Origin: an uncultured Lachnospiraceae bacterium
GTDB taxonomy: Bacteria; Bacillota; Clostridia; Lachnospirales; Lachnospiraceae
Assembly (NCBI GenBank): GCA_902783395.1
Contig: CACZRA010000137.1
Span: 1 to 13,252 of the forward strand
Direction of reading: 5' to 3'
Length of the DNA stretch: 13,252 nt
In this document: positions 6,480 to 13,216 of the stretch, in pieces
How positions within the stretch are numbered: position 1 is the first letter of the stretch
Layout: each line of letters begins with the position of its first letter
Position numbers and translations under genes: made by a program
Notes under the pieces: model-generated
The model's input: the letters and a program-made list of their open reading frames with translations, nothing else
Told to the model about the DNA's origin: nothing
Databases searched by the model: none

Positions 6480-8098
6480 TACCAGGACATATCGTATCCC
6501 TTAACCTCGGTAGCCGAGCCGTATGCCTTATAGGGTCTCCCGTTTTCGTCGTACTCGGCCGTATAGCGTATCATAAAGGGCACCCTGTCGGCTGTGAGAG
6601 GAAAGATCCCTTCGATATGCTGCTCACCGCCATCGATCTTTATCATCCATTCTCTGTATTTCTCCGCTACATCTTCGGGGAAGAACCCGTTTTCAATAAG
6701 CGGCTCCGGATAATCATCTATCACCGCCGGAAGCCCGAGCTCCCTTCTGCATCTTGAGCAGGGGCGCATCTTTTTTGTGGCTATCTCGTATTCCCAGGCG
6801 AAGGTGTTGGTATGCTCAATTGCCATACTGAATTTCTTTTCGTTATCCTCCAGAGCGGCGTACCTGATCTTTTCCGCCGTTATATTCCTTATGGTGACGT
6901 AGAATAAATACTGCTCTCCCGATTCACCGATAAGACGCATGCTGCTCCTTATGCACACCCTGTCATAACCGCAGCATTCGGAATGAACCTCATGCCAGCT
7001 TTCACATTCTTCCTCATTTCTTGTGGAAATAGCCCTCTTTATGGCCGCTTCAAAAGCCCGGCTGTCCTTTTCATCCATCCCGTCATAGAGCGATCCTTCG
7101 AGAACAGTCTTCTCATCGGAGTTCATGCCGAGCTCCCTGATGTACTTATTGTTCACCCGCAGCATCTCCGTGCTGCCGTTCTTGTAGGTGAAGATCGCGG
7201 CAGGTCCCACGAAATTATTGAAAAGCAGGGTTTCCATCGACTCGGGATTCCAGAATTTTCCCGTATCTATATCATTGAGAAGGCCTGCCCCCTTATACTC
7301 CGGCTCATAATCATATTTTTCAGCCATCTTAAGGAATTCATCTTTTTCCACAGGCTTTGCATAGAGATACCCCTGTATGTTGTAGCAGCCTATGCTCCTC
7401 ATATAATCAGCCTGCTCCAGGGTCTCTACTCCCTCGGCTATGACAGGTGTCTTAAGCCATTTGGTCATCTGTACCATTGAGCTTATTATCGTTCCGCCTC
7501 TTCCGCCTATCTCTCCGCCGAGGAACTTCATATCCAGCTTTATCGCATCTACATTGAGATCCTTAAGAATATTAAGAGATGAATACCCGCTCCCGAAATC
7601 GTCCATTTCCACCATATAGCCTATTTCATGAAGCTGGTCCAGGACCGAAGTGATAAGCTCAAGCCCGCCTATGGCAGAGCTCTCCGTTATCTCGATCCGA
7701 AGCAGATCTACCGGGACCCCGTATTCCTTACGGATCTTTTCTATTTCCTCAACGTATTTATTATTATTATAAATATCATAGCGGGACATGTTTACGGAGA
7801 CGGGAACCGTCGTAAGTTCATGGCTCCTGCAGTAGCTTAAAAGGGAACACACTTCTCTGAACACAAAAAGATCGGCTTCAAGGATATATCCGGCTTCTTC
7901 GAGCTGCGGTATGAAATCCGAAGGCTGCTGGGGGCCGTGCTCCGGATCGTTCCAGCGCATGAGCGCCTCTGCTCCGGTCATGCGGCCCGTGATGTGGTTT
8001 ATCTGAGCCTGATAGCACACATATATCCGTCCGCCGCTTAAGGCTGCGTGAAATCTTTCCTTTATTTCATCGAAAGAAAGCGGTCTGATATCTGACAT
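6455..8098 (-). CDS. EAL-domain c-di-GMP phosphodiesterase with two C-terminal PAS-like domains
   Basis: This protein has 547 residues from the ATG at 8098. An upstream in-frame GTG at 8116 would add six residues but overlaps the ribosome binding site (GAGAGGGGGG, about 6 nt before the ATG), so I reject it. Residues about 8-260 are an EAL domain with the catalytic set present: E44-A45-L46, N103, E136, D166-D167, K187, E222 and Q242. It should cleave c-di-GMP. There is no GGDEF domain. Two PAS-like domains follow: about 285-410, resembling the first PAS of the convergent GGDEF-EAL protein, and about 420-535, opening NEKKFSMAIEHT with a W-E-Y-E strand like bacterial PAS-3 sensors. The second contains a CSRC pair (near 447-450) that could bind metal or sense redox; this is inference. 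No membrane helix is seen. It converges with the GGDEF-EAL gene, 38 bp between stops. Confidence 0.9.
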   Translation of the reverse strand: MSDIRPLSFDEIKERFHAALSGGRIYVCYQAQINHITGRMTGAEALMRWNDPEHGPQQPSDFIPQLEEAGYILEADLFVFREVCSLLSYCRSHELTTVPVSVNMSRYDIYNNNKYVEEIEKIRKEYGVPVDLLRIEITESSAIGGLELITSVLDQLHEIGYMVEMDDFGSGYSSLNILKDLNVDAIKLDMKFLGGEIGGRGGTIISSMVQMTKWLKTPVIAEGVETLEQADYMRSIGCYNIQGYLYAKPVEKDEFLKMAEKYDYEPEYKGAGLLNDIDTGKFWNPESMETLLFNNFVGPAAIFTYKNGSTEMLRVNNKYIRELGMNSDEKTVLEGSLYDGMDEKDSRAFEAAIKRAISTRNEEECESWHEVHSECCGYDRVCIRSSMRLIGESGEQYLFYVTIRNITAEKIRYAALEDNEKKFSMAIEHTNTFAWEYEIATKKMRPCSRCRRELGLPAVIDDYPEPLIENGFFPEDVAEKYREWMIKIDGGEQHIEGIFPLTADRVPFMIRYTAEYDENGRPYKAYGSATEVKGYDMSWYKKKAPAE

Positions 8099-8129
8099 AA
8101 ATGTCCCCCCTCTCACTTAAGACATATAT

Positions 8130-8135
8130 ATTATA
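8130..8135 (-). promoter_or_regulatory. -10 element for the EAL gene
   Basis: A perfect TATAAT on the minus strand lies about 32 bp upstream of the ATG at 8098, fitting a leader of about 25 nt. The -35 is weak: the best candidate is CTGTCA with a 19-bp spacer. It lies in the 80-bp gap after the MscS gene, where I see no clear terminator. Confidence 0.4.
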
Positions 8136-8178
8136 CTGCTGTCTTCCCTCTTCCTGACAGGTTATGGTCTTCGGCTTC

Positions 8179-9564
8179 TCAGGCTTTATTCGTTTTTATC
8201 ACAAGGAACTCAACACGCTCCCCTGTAATACTGACCTTCACATCGGAAGCAACGGCAGCGAGTATCGACTCTCCGATCTCCTCTTCGTTTATCCTGTTAT
8301 TGCTGAGCTGCCATTCAAAGCTTTCTCCGCTCCCCTTATTTGCGTTATTGCTGTCCAGTCCCATTACCACGACCTCCCAGATCCTGCCGGCAAAGCCCTT
8401 TACCGCTTCATTCTTTCCGGCTGATGAGAGATTGATGAGTTTCTGATATTCCTTGCTTCCGATTTTCGCGTCAAATCTGAGATGGATCCGGTATTTATAT
8501 CCGCTGCCTTCGATCCAGAATTCCGTCTTGACATCATCCACCATGGTCCCGACTATGCCTATGGATTCTTCACACAGAAGCTCCAGCTGCATCGTCTCAT
8601 GCTCCCCTATATTCTGCTTTCTGGCGAATCTCTGTGCGGTTTTTATGGCATCGTCTATATTACTGTTATCTGCGGCAAGTCTTATCGTATTTGTCCTGTA
8701 GTGACGTCTGGAGGGCTGGGTTTTATTCTTTGTCACTTCTTTCTTTGACTCTGCATCTCCCTTGCTGCCCTCATAGCTTACGACATTCAGGTAATTGTAC
8801 GGTATCTCGATACCATTCTGTTTGAAGGCTTCATTGACTCTCAGATTAACGTCGGTGGTCGCCACATAGGTACTGGTGGCCCTTGTGACCCAGATCGTAG
8901 TATCAAGCATCAGGGCGCTTTCAGCAAACTTCAGGAAGTATACCGGTCCGGAATCCTCTATTATCCCGTTATTCTCCACACTCAGCGTGTAGGGACTCTC
9001 AACTACGCAGTCACGGATAATATCCATTGCTCTGTGGACATCCGTATCATAAGCTACGGAATACTGAAGATGTATCCCGCGCCTGTCAGTTCTTTTATAG
9101 CTGGTATTCGTTACGACCTTGGAATTCAGCACACTGTTCGGAACAACTATCCTGATATCGTCATACACTCTGAGAACGGTATGACGGAGAGTGATATCCT
9201 CCACGACCCCGGGATCCTGTCCCTCCACAACGATCCTGTCTCCTATCTCAAAGGGCTTATGGATGCTGATGAGAAGACCGGAAATAATATCACTGATAGC
9301 CTCCTGGGCAGCAAAACCGAGGATAGCAACTATGAGCGCGGAGCCTTTGAGGAGGATATTGTTTATTCTCAAAGAGGGATCCATTATCCTGAAAGCATCA
9401 AAAATGCATGCAAAGATGATCGCAAGAAGTACAAGCCGCAGGAGATATCTGCGGTGCATCCTCTTGCTCAGGCTCGAGTTCTTCCTGAGTAAGAAAGCGA
9501 CTATTCCAAACGCCACAACGGCGATAATGATGGGTCTCAGGATTGCCAGATCCTTAATATCCAA
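8179..9564 (-). CDS. MscS-family mechanosensitive channel with C-terminal GHKL-like domain
   Basis: This membrane protein has 461 residues. Helices are at about 9-27 and 40-59, with the pore-lining MscS helix at about 70-102 (ILGFAAQEAISDIISGLL). The conserved KPFEIGDRIVV and VVPNSVLNSKVV segments of the cytoplasmic beta domain follow, to about residue 265. MscS channels open under membrane tension to release solutes. After a polar linker, residues about 288-458 form a domain not usual in MscS. It carries ELLCEESIGIV, an FWIEG strand pair, a GKNEAVKGF turn and a final strand pair, resembling a GHKL/anti-sigma ATPase without the N-box asparagine. The start is a TTG two codons after the iorA TAG and in the same frame, with GAGG 8 nt upstream. 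The next Met is at residue 36, past helix 1, so TTG is preferred. It is probably translationally coupled to iorA. The channel call is firm; the C-terminal call is moderate. Confidence 0.88.
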   Translation of the reverse strand: MDIKDLAILRPIIIAVVAFGIVAFLLRKNSSLSKRMHRRYLLRLVLLAIIFACIFDAFRIMDPSLRINNILLKGSALIVAILGFAAQEAISDIISGLLISIHKPFEIGDRIVVEGQDPGVVEDITLRHTVLRVYDDIRIVVPNSVLNSKVVTNTSYKRTDRRGIHLQYSVAYDTDVHRAMDIIRDCVVESPYTLSVENNGIIEDSGPVYFLKFAESALMLDTTIWVTRATSTYVATTDVNLRVNEAFKQNGIEIPYNYLNVVSYEGSKGDAESKKEVTKNKTQPSRRHYRTNTIRLAADNSNIDDAIKTAQRFARKQNIGEHETMQLELLCEESIGIVGTMVDDVKTEFWIEGSGYKYRIHLRFDAKIGSKEYQKLINLSSAGKNEAVKGFAGRIWEVVVMGLDSNNANKGSGESFEWQLSNNRINEEEIGESILAAVASDVKVSITGERVEFLVIKTNKA

Positions 9565-9567
9565 TAA

Positions 9568-11304
9568 CTAAACCTCGTATCTTTCCAGCGCCCCGAAGCT
9601 GCAGAGCTGCGTACAAAGCCCGCATCCGTTGCAGAGCGTATCGTCCACCTCTACGGTTCCGTCCGCCCTTTTCTTTATCGCAGGACACCCCGGCTTCAGA
9701 CACATGCCGCACTTCCTGCATTTTTCCGAAACAGCCTTAACCTTATAGGGGAATTTCTGTCCCTTGAGCAGCGCACAGGGAGCACATACGATGATAACGG
9801 AAAGCTCATCGCGTGCGGTCTCCTCTTTAACCACTCTTTCAAGCTCCTTTATATCAAAGGCATCAACCTCTACGACATTCTCTATGTTCACAGCCTTGCA
9901 GAGCTTATATATGGATATGGCGGGAACCTCCGTACCGTCAAGCGTCCTGCCCGTTGCCGCGTGGTCCTGATGTCCGGTCATTCCCGTCGTGGAATTATCA
10001 AGGATGATCACTGTTCCCGTGGACCGGTTGTATGACAGATCCATCAGGGAATTTATTCCCGTATGCATGAAGGTAGAGTCACCTATCACCGCGACCCAGT
10101 TCTTAATAAAGTCCCTTCCCGCTGCCTTCTCCATGCCATGCAGCATAGAGATCGACGCCCCCATGCAGACCGTTGTATCCACGACACTGAGAGGCGCTAC
10201 CGCTCCGAGTGTATAGCAGCCTATATCTCCCGAGGCGTGTATCCCGAGCTTTTTGAGAACATAATAAGTGCTCCTGTGAGGACAGCCGGGACAGAGTATA
10301 GGCGGCCGGTTCGGAACCTCTGCGGCTTTGTACTCCGCCGCTTCACCCTTAAGCTTTTCACGGAGCATATTCGCCGAATACTCTCCCTGCAGGGTAAACA
10401 GCTCTTTGCCTTCGCACTCTATTCCCCATGAGCGGAGGTATGTTTCAATGAAAGGCTCAAGCTCTTCAAACACTATGAGCCTGTCCACCTTTGACGCAAA
10501 TTCTTTTATCAGCTTTTCGGGTAACGGATAGACCAGACCAAGCTTAAGCACCGACGCTTCGGGAAATACCTCCTTCACATACTGGTAGGCTATCCCGCTC
10601 GCAATAAAGCCCATACCGGTATCTCCCATTTCAATGCGGTTTATATCCATGGAGGAGGCATCCTCTGCCATGCGTTTCTCCCGCTCCTCCACATATACGT
10701 GCCTTCCCTTTGCCATCCCGGGCATCATGACATTCTTCATGACATTGCGCTCGTAAGGCTTATCCTCCGGAACGACTCTTTCAGAAAGCTCCACTGTTCC
10801 CTGTGAATGTCCGATCCTTGTGGTAGTACGAAGTATCACGGGTGTATCATATTTTTCCGAGAGCTCGAAGGCAAGCTTTGTAAGATCATGTGCCTCCTGA
10901 GAGTCGGAGGGCTCAAGCACGGGAATATGTGCCGATCTGCCGATGAGCCTTGTATCCTGCTCGTTCTGGGAAGAATAAAGACCGGGATCATCGGCCACAC
11001 AGAAAACAAGACCGCCGTTCACGCCTATATAAGAAACGGAATACAGCGGATCGCTGGCGACATTGAGTCCCACATGCTTCATTGACACCATGGAGCGAAC
11101 GCCCGCCATGGAAGCACCTATAGCTACCTCGGCGGCAACTTTTTCATTGGGTGACCATTCAGCATATACATCGGGGTATTTCACGAGATTTTCCGATATC
11201 TCCGTACTGGGTGTTCCGGGATATGCGGCAGATACCTTTACCCCCGCTTCCCATGCTCCCCTCGCGATCGCGGCGTTGCCGAGCATTATCTTTTTTTCCG
11301 ACAT
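9568..11304 (-). CDS. iorA: Indolepyruvate ferredoxin oxidoreductase, alpha subunit
   Basis: This 578-residue protein is full length for the family. IorA with IorB oxidises aryl pyruvates (indolepyruvate, phenylpyruvate) from aromatic amino-acid transamination to aryl-acetyl-CoA, using thiamine diphosphate and reducing ferredoxin. Visible features: an N-terminal pyrimidine-binding half with AAYPGTPSTEIS; PILCPGCPHRSTY in the centre; a thiamine diphosphate region with GDSTFMHTG and a downstream LDNSTTGMTGHQDH; and a C-terminal ferredoxin-like domain with cysteines 529, 532, 535, 540 and 558, 561, 564, 568 for two [4Fe-4S] clusters. The ATG at 11304 has GGGAGG about 6 nt upstream. No beta-subunit gene lies next to it in this window: a GGDEF cyclase is upstream and an MscS channel downstream. 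The partner may be encoded elsewhere. The protein is cytoplasmic and oxygen-sensitive chemistry is expected, so it points to an anaerobe. Confidence 0.95.
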   Translation of the reverse strand: MSEKKIMLGNAAIARGAWEAGVKVSAAYPGTPSTEISENLVKYPDVYAEWSPNEKVAAEVAIGASMAGVRSMVSMKHVGLNVASDPLYSVSYIGVNGGLVFCVADDPGLYSSQNEQDTRLIGRSAHIPVLEPSDSQEAHDLTKLAFELSEKYDTPVILRTTTRIGHSQGTVELSERVVPEDKPYERNVMKNVMMPGMAKGRHVYVEEREKRMAEDASSMDINRIEMGDTGMGFIASGIAYQYVKEVFPEASVLKLGLVYPLPEKLIKEFASKVDRLIVFEELEPFIETYLRSWGIECEGKELFTLQGEYSANMLREKLKGEAAEYKAAEVPNRPPILCPGCPHRSTYYVLKKLGIHASGDIGCYTLGAVAPLSVVDTTVCMGASISMLHGMEKAAGRDFIKNWVAVIGDSTFMHTGINSLMDLSYNRSTGTVIILDNSTTGMTGHQDHAATGRTLDGTEVPAISIYKLCKAVNIENVVEVDAFDIKELERVVKEETARDELSVIIVCAPCALLKGQKFPYKVKAVSEKCRKCGMCLKPGCPAIKKRADGTVEVDDTLCNGCGLCTQLCSFGALERYEV

Positions 11305-11345
11305 ATTTTCCTCCCTAGTCTATGTGCAAGAAAGCGGAAACGCAC

Positions 11346-11358
11346 GCCGGGATCCGGC
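11346..11358 (-). other. Short hairpin between the GGDEF gene and iorA
   Basis: GCCGG, a 3-nt loop, and CCGGC form a 5-bp stem in the 82-bp gap between the cyclase stop and the iorA ATG. The minus strand continues with a pyrimidine-rich GTGCGTTTCCGCTTTC, not a clean U run, so this is a weak attenuator or processing site at best. I see no good promoter in the gap, which favours co-transcription of the cyclase and iorA. Confidence 0.3.
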
Positions 11359-11386
11359 ATTCTGCGGACCTGGTGTGCTGACACGT

Positions 11387-12838
11387 TCAGTCGTAAAGTT
11401 CTGAATCATGGAACGCAACGGCGCAGCCATCGATCTTTTTGGCTCTGTAAACACCGCTGTCCGCCATCTTATAAAGCTCCTCAAAGCCGGGCCTTACGTC
11501 CTCATCTATCAGGGCGGCTCCGGCGCTCACAGAGACCACGTGCTCCTTAAGCTCCGGTATATCCATGGATCCCACCTTTGAGAATACACGCTCTATCATG
11601 ACTCTTCCCGCATCTTCGCTGTCTATGTTGTAAGCGAACACGGCAAACTCATCACCGCCGAGCCTGAAAATAATATCCCGTTCCCTGAACTCGTTGCTTA
11701 TGATATCGGCGATCCCCCTTATGACCTTATCCCCGACATCATGTCCGAAATTATCATTAATATATTTGAAATCATCGATGTCAAGGATACAGAGCATGCC
11801 TGTCTTTCCGTTTGCGACCGCGTCCTTTACCTTACGCTCACCGCTGCCCCTGTTAAGTATCCCGGTCATGATATCGGTCTCGGCAAGTATCGCAAGGGTT
11901 TCCCTCTCCCTTGCCGACCTTACGACATCATCCACGTTCTTAAACGCTGCCAGTATGCCCGCCGAAAGATTCGCGGGATTGAGCGGCAGATAGGTAAACT
12001 GGTAATAATGCACCTCACCGTTATCCAGGACACGGTAGCTTGAGACATACTCGTCCATCTCACGGACCTTTGCACATACGGTATCAAAGCACATGGCCTC
12101 ATACATGGCAGGCTGGTCTTCCGAGTATACACGGTCCTTTACGTACTGTCTGCAGAGCACATCATATGTGTACTCCTTGTCACCCGGCTTGCCCATGCCC
12201 TTAGTGACATAACCGTCAAGCTTCAGGATGACCACCATTCCCGTATTGATATCTATCTTGAAAACATTGTAGTAATCACGGCTCAATGCCGCGACTATAT
12301 CGAGCTGCTCATGAAGATACTGCTTATCCTTGATATGCTTCCGGATCGACTTGTCTATGTCTCTGTATGCCAGGATGAAATAATCGGCCTTACCGGGATC
12401 GCCCGCAAGCGCAAAGGCCATCTGATGATATGTCAGGGAACCGTCATCCGAAAGTCTCATATAGTCAACGGTATAGAGATCACCGTTTCTGATATGGTCA
12501 AGGACTACATCGGATCTTACCTCACGGAGTATGCTGTCTGCCCTGTCCGCAACATAAGTATCTATGTACGCCTCCATGGTCCTGTCATAATTATTGTATG
12601 TCTGGCCGAACTCCACCGCGCCCCTTGACGTGCTCTCTCCGGTAGTCCTGTAAAGACGCATGGTGAGATCATTTGAGTTGACGATCCAGATCGTATGATA
12701 CTCCTTGCCGAGGCCGGTAATGATACCCATGCACAGTTCGATCTTTTTATTCAGTTCTTCAACAAGATCATGCTGTCCTTCGGGATAATCGGCGGGATCA
12801 AGCAATTCATCAGCTTTTATTATCAGGTCTGAGTTCAT
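11387..12838 (-). CDS. Diguanylate cyclase with two N-terminal PAS-like sensor modules
   Basis: This protein has 483 residues from the ATG at 12838 (AAGGA about 10 nt upstream). The frame stays open to 12901, but that part is the tRNA-Leu gene, so the longer start is rejected. It should make c-di-GMP from two GTP. Two related modules of about 130 residues come first: about 33-164 (GLGKEYHTIWIVN to YFILAYRDID) and about 178-304 (ALSRDYYNVFKID to AAFKNVDD). A GGDEF domain follows at about 319-480, with the substrate-site DIDDFKYINDNFGH, an intact G394-G395-D396-E397-F398, and an RERD inhibitory I-site (385-388) exactly five residues before it. It therefore looks active and subject to product inhibition. 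There is no membrane helix, so sensing should be cytoplasmic. It starts 38 bp after the tRNA-Leu gene with no terminator or clear promoter between them, and iorA follows 82 bp downstream. Confidence 0.9.
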   Translation of the reverse strand: MNSDLIIKADELLDPADYPEGQHDLVEELNKKIELCMGIITGLGKEYHTIWIVNSNDLTMRLYRTTGESTSRGAVEFGQTYNNYDRTMEAYIDTYVADRADSILREVRSDVVLDHIRNGDLYTVDYMRLSDDGSLTYHQMAFALAGDPGKADYFILAYRDIDKSIRKHIKDKQYLHEQLDIVAALSRDYYNVFKIDINTGMVVILKLDGYVTKGMGKPGDKEYTYDVLCRQYVKDRVYSEDQPAMYEAMCFDTVCAKVREMDEYVSSYRVLDNGEVHYYQFTYLPLNPANLSAGILAAFKNVDDVVRSARERETLAILAETDIMTGILNRGSGERKVKDAVANGKTGMLCILDIDDFKYINDNFGHDVGDKVIRGIADIISNEFRERDIIFRLGGDEFAVFAYNIDSEDAGRVMIERVFSKVGSMDIPELKEHVVSVSAGAALIDEDVRPGFEELYKMADSGVYRAKKIDGCAVAFHDSELYD

Positions 12839-12876
12839 CTGATAAACATCCTTATTTCTTCTATTTATGTATTCAA

Positions 12877-12960
12877 TGCAGGTAGTGGGACTTGAACCCA
12901 CACATCCTTACGGATAACAGATTTTGAGTCTGTCTCGTCTGCCAGTTCCGACATACCTGC
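12877..12960 (-). tRNA. tRNA-Leu (anticodon CAA)
   Basis: The 84-nt gene runs from 12960 to 12877. The acceptor stem GCAGGTA pairs with TACCTGC, followed by discriminator A at 12877. The anticodon stem ACAGA/TCTGT encloses the loop CTCAAAA, giving anticodon CAA at 12926-12924, which reads UUG. A long variable arm (class II) and a T arm with GGTTCAAGTCC are present. CCA is not encoded: TTG follows the discriminator. All features fit bacterial leucine tRNA. Confidence 0.95.
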
Positions 12961-12975
12961 CTGAAAAAAAAATAC

Positions 12976-13005
12976 ATTATAAACACTCGCAATCCGCGTT
13001 ATCAC
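12976..13005 (-). promoter_or_regulatory. Promoter of the tRNA-Leu gene (and perhaps the genes below it)
   Basis: On the minus strand a perfect TATAAT (12981-12976) lies 16-21 bp upstream of the tRNA 5' end. GTGATA (13005-13000, 4 of 6 consensus) is 18 bp further upstream. Both elements lie in or at the edge of repeat copy A. The matching site in copy B reads TATAGG, so copy B should not act as a promoter. Confidence 0.55.
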
Positions 13006-13049
13006 GCTTCTTGCTCGTGTTTATGAGCATCTCATAAGCACCCAGCTTC
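12978..13049. repeat. Direct repeat copy A (72 bp)
   Basis: It is identical to 13108-13179 except for one base (T at 13009, C at 13139); the copies are 130 bp apart. It contains a large dyad, ATAAACAC (12979-12986) with GTGTTTAT (13017-13024), extended inward by a GC pair after two mismatches. It also contains a compact hairpin TTATGAG-CAT-CTCATAA (13021-13037). It has no open reading frame of note. It looks like a palindromic intergenic repeat family; no further copy was seen in the window. Confidence 0.9.
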
Positions 13050-13072
13050 ATTTTACTCTATGTGGGCCTCAC

Positions 13073-13096
13073 GGAGCGCTCCGCTGCTTACGCAGC
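13073..13096. repeat. Two small adjacent palindromes between the repeat copies
   Basis: GGAGCGCTCC (13073-13082) is a perfect 10-bp palindrome, followed at once by GCTGC-TTAC-GCAGC (13083-13096), a 5-bp stem with a 4-nt loop. They lie in the spacer between the 72-bp copies, downstream of the left arm of the 10-bp inverted repeat. Confidence 0.6.
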
Positions 13097-13107
13097 TTCC
13101 GCACTCC

Positions 13108-13179
13108 TATAAACACTCGCAATCCGCGTTATCACGCTCCTTGCTCGTGTTTATGAGCATCTCATAAGCACCCAGCTTC
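13108..13179. repeat. Direct repeat copy B (72 bp)
   Basis: This is the second copy, with one mismatch to copy A. It keeps the ATAAACAC/GTGTTTAT dyad (13109-13116 with 13147-13154) and the TTATGAG-CAT-CTCATAA hairpin. Unlike copy A, its 3' end continues into a right-hand complementary arm, making the long hairpin at 13156-13216. Confidence 0.9.
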
Positions 13180-13216
13180 CCGTGCGAGCACGGAAGCTGC
13201 ATGCTTATGATCTGCT
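13156..13216. repeat. Long imperfect hairpin at the end of repeat copy B
   Basis: The arms pair as AGCA (13156-13159) with TGCT (13213-13216), TCATAAGCA (13162-13170) with TGCTTATGA (13202-13210), CAGCTTCC (13173-13180) with GGAAGCTG (13192-13199), and GTG with CAC at the tip. Symmetric 2x2 mismatches separate the first three blocks. The left arm can instead form the short TTATGAG-CAT-CTCATAA hairpin, so two folds compete. No long T run follows on either strand. The remaining bases to 13252 hold nothing I can name. Confidence 0.65.

Noticed and set aside
6983..7480. Plus-strand open frame of 165 codons opposite the second EAL gene
   Set aside because: The minus strand encodes conserved EAL and PAS motifs here, so the plus frame is a shadow.
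8099..8116. GTG start at 8116 for the second EAL gene
   Set aside because: It overlaps the GAGAGGGGGG ribosome binding site that serves the ATG at 8098.
9034..9492. Plus-strand open frames opposite the MscS gene
   Set aside because: They are antisense to conserved MscS motifs and have no independent support.
12839..12901. N-terminal extension of the diguanylate cyclase to 12901
   Set aside because: The extra codons run into the 3' part of the tRNA-Leu gene. The ATG at 12838 has its own ribosome binding site and lies outside the tRNA.
12978..13179. CRISPR array
   Set aside because: Only two copies of a 72-bp unit at a 130-bp period, with internal palindromes and no short regular repeats or cas genes.
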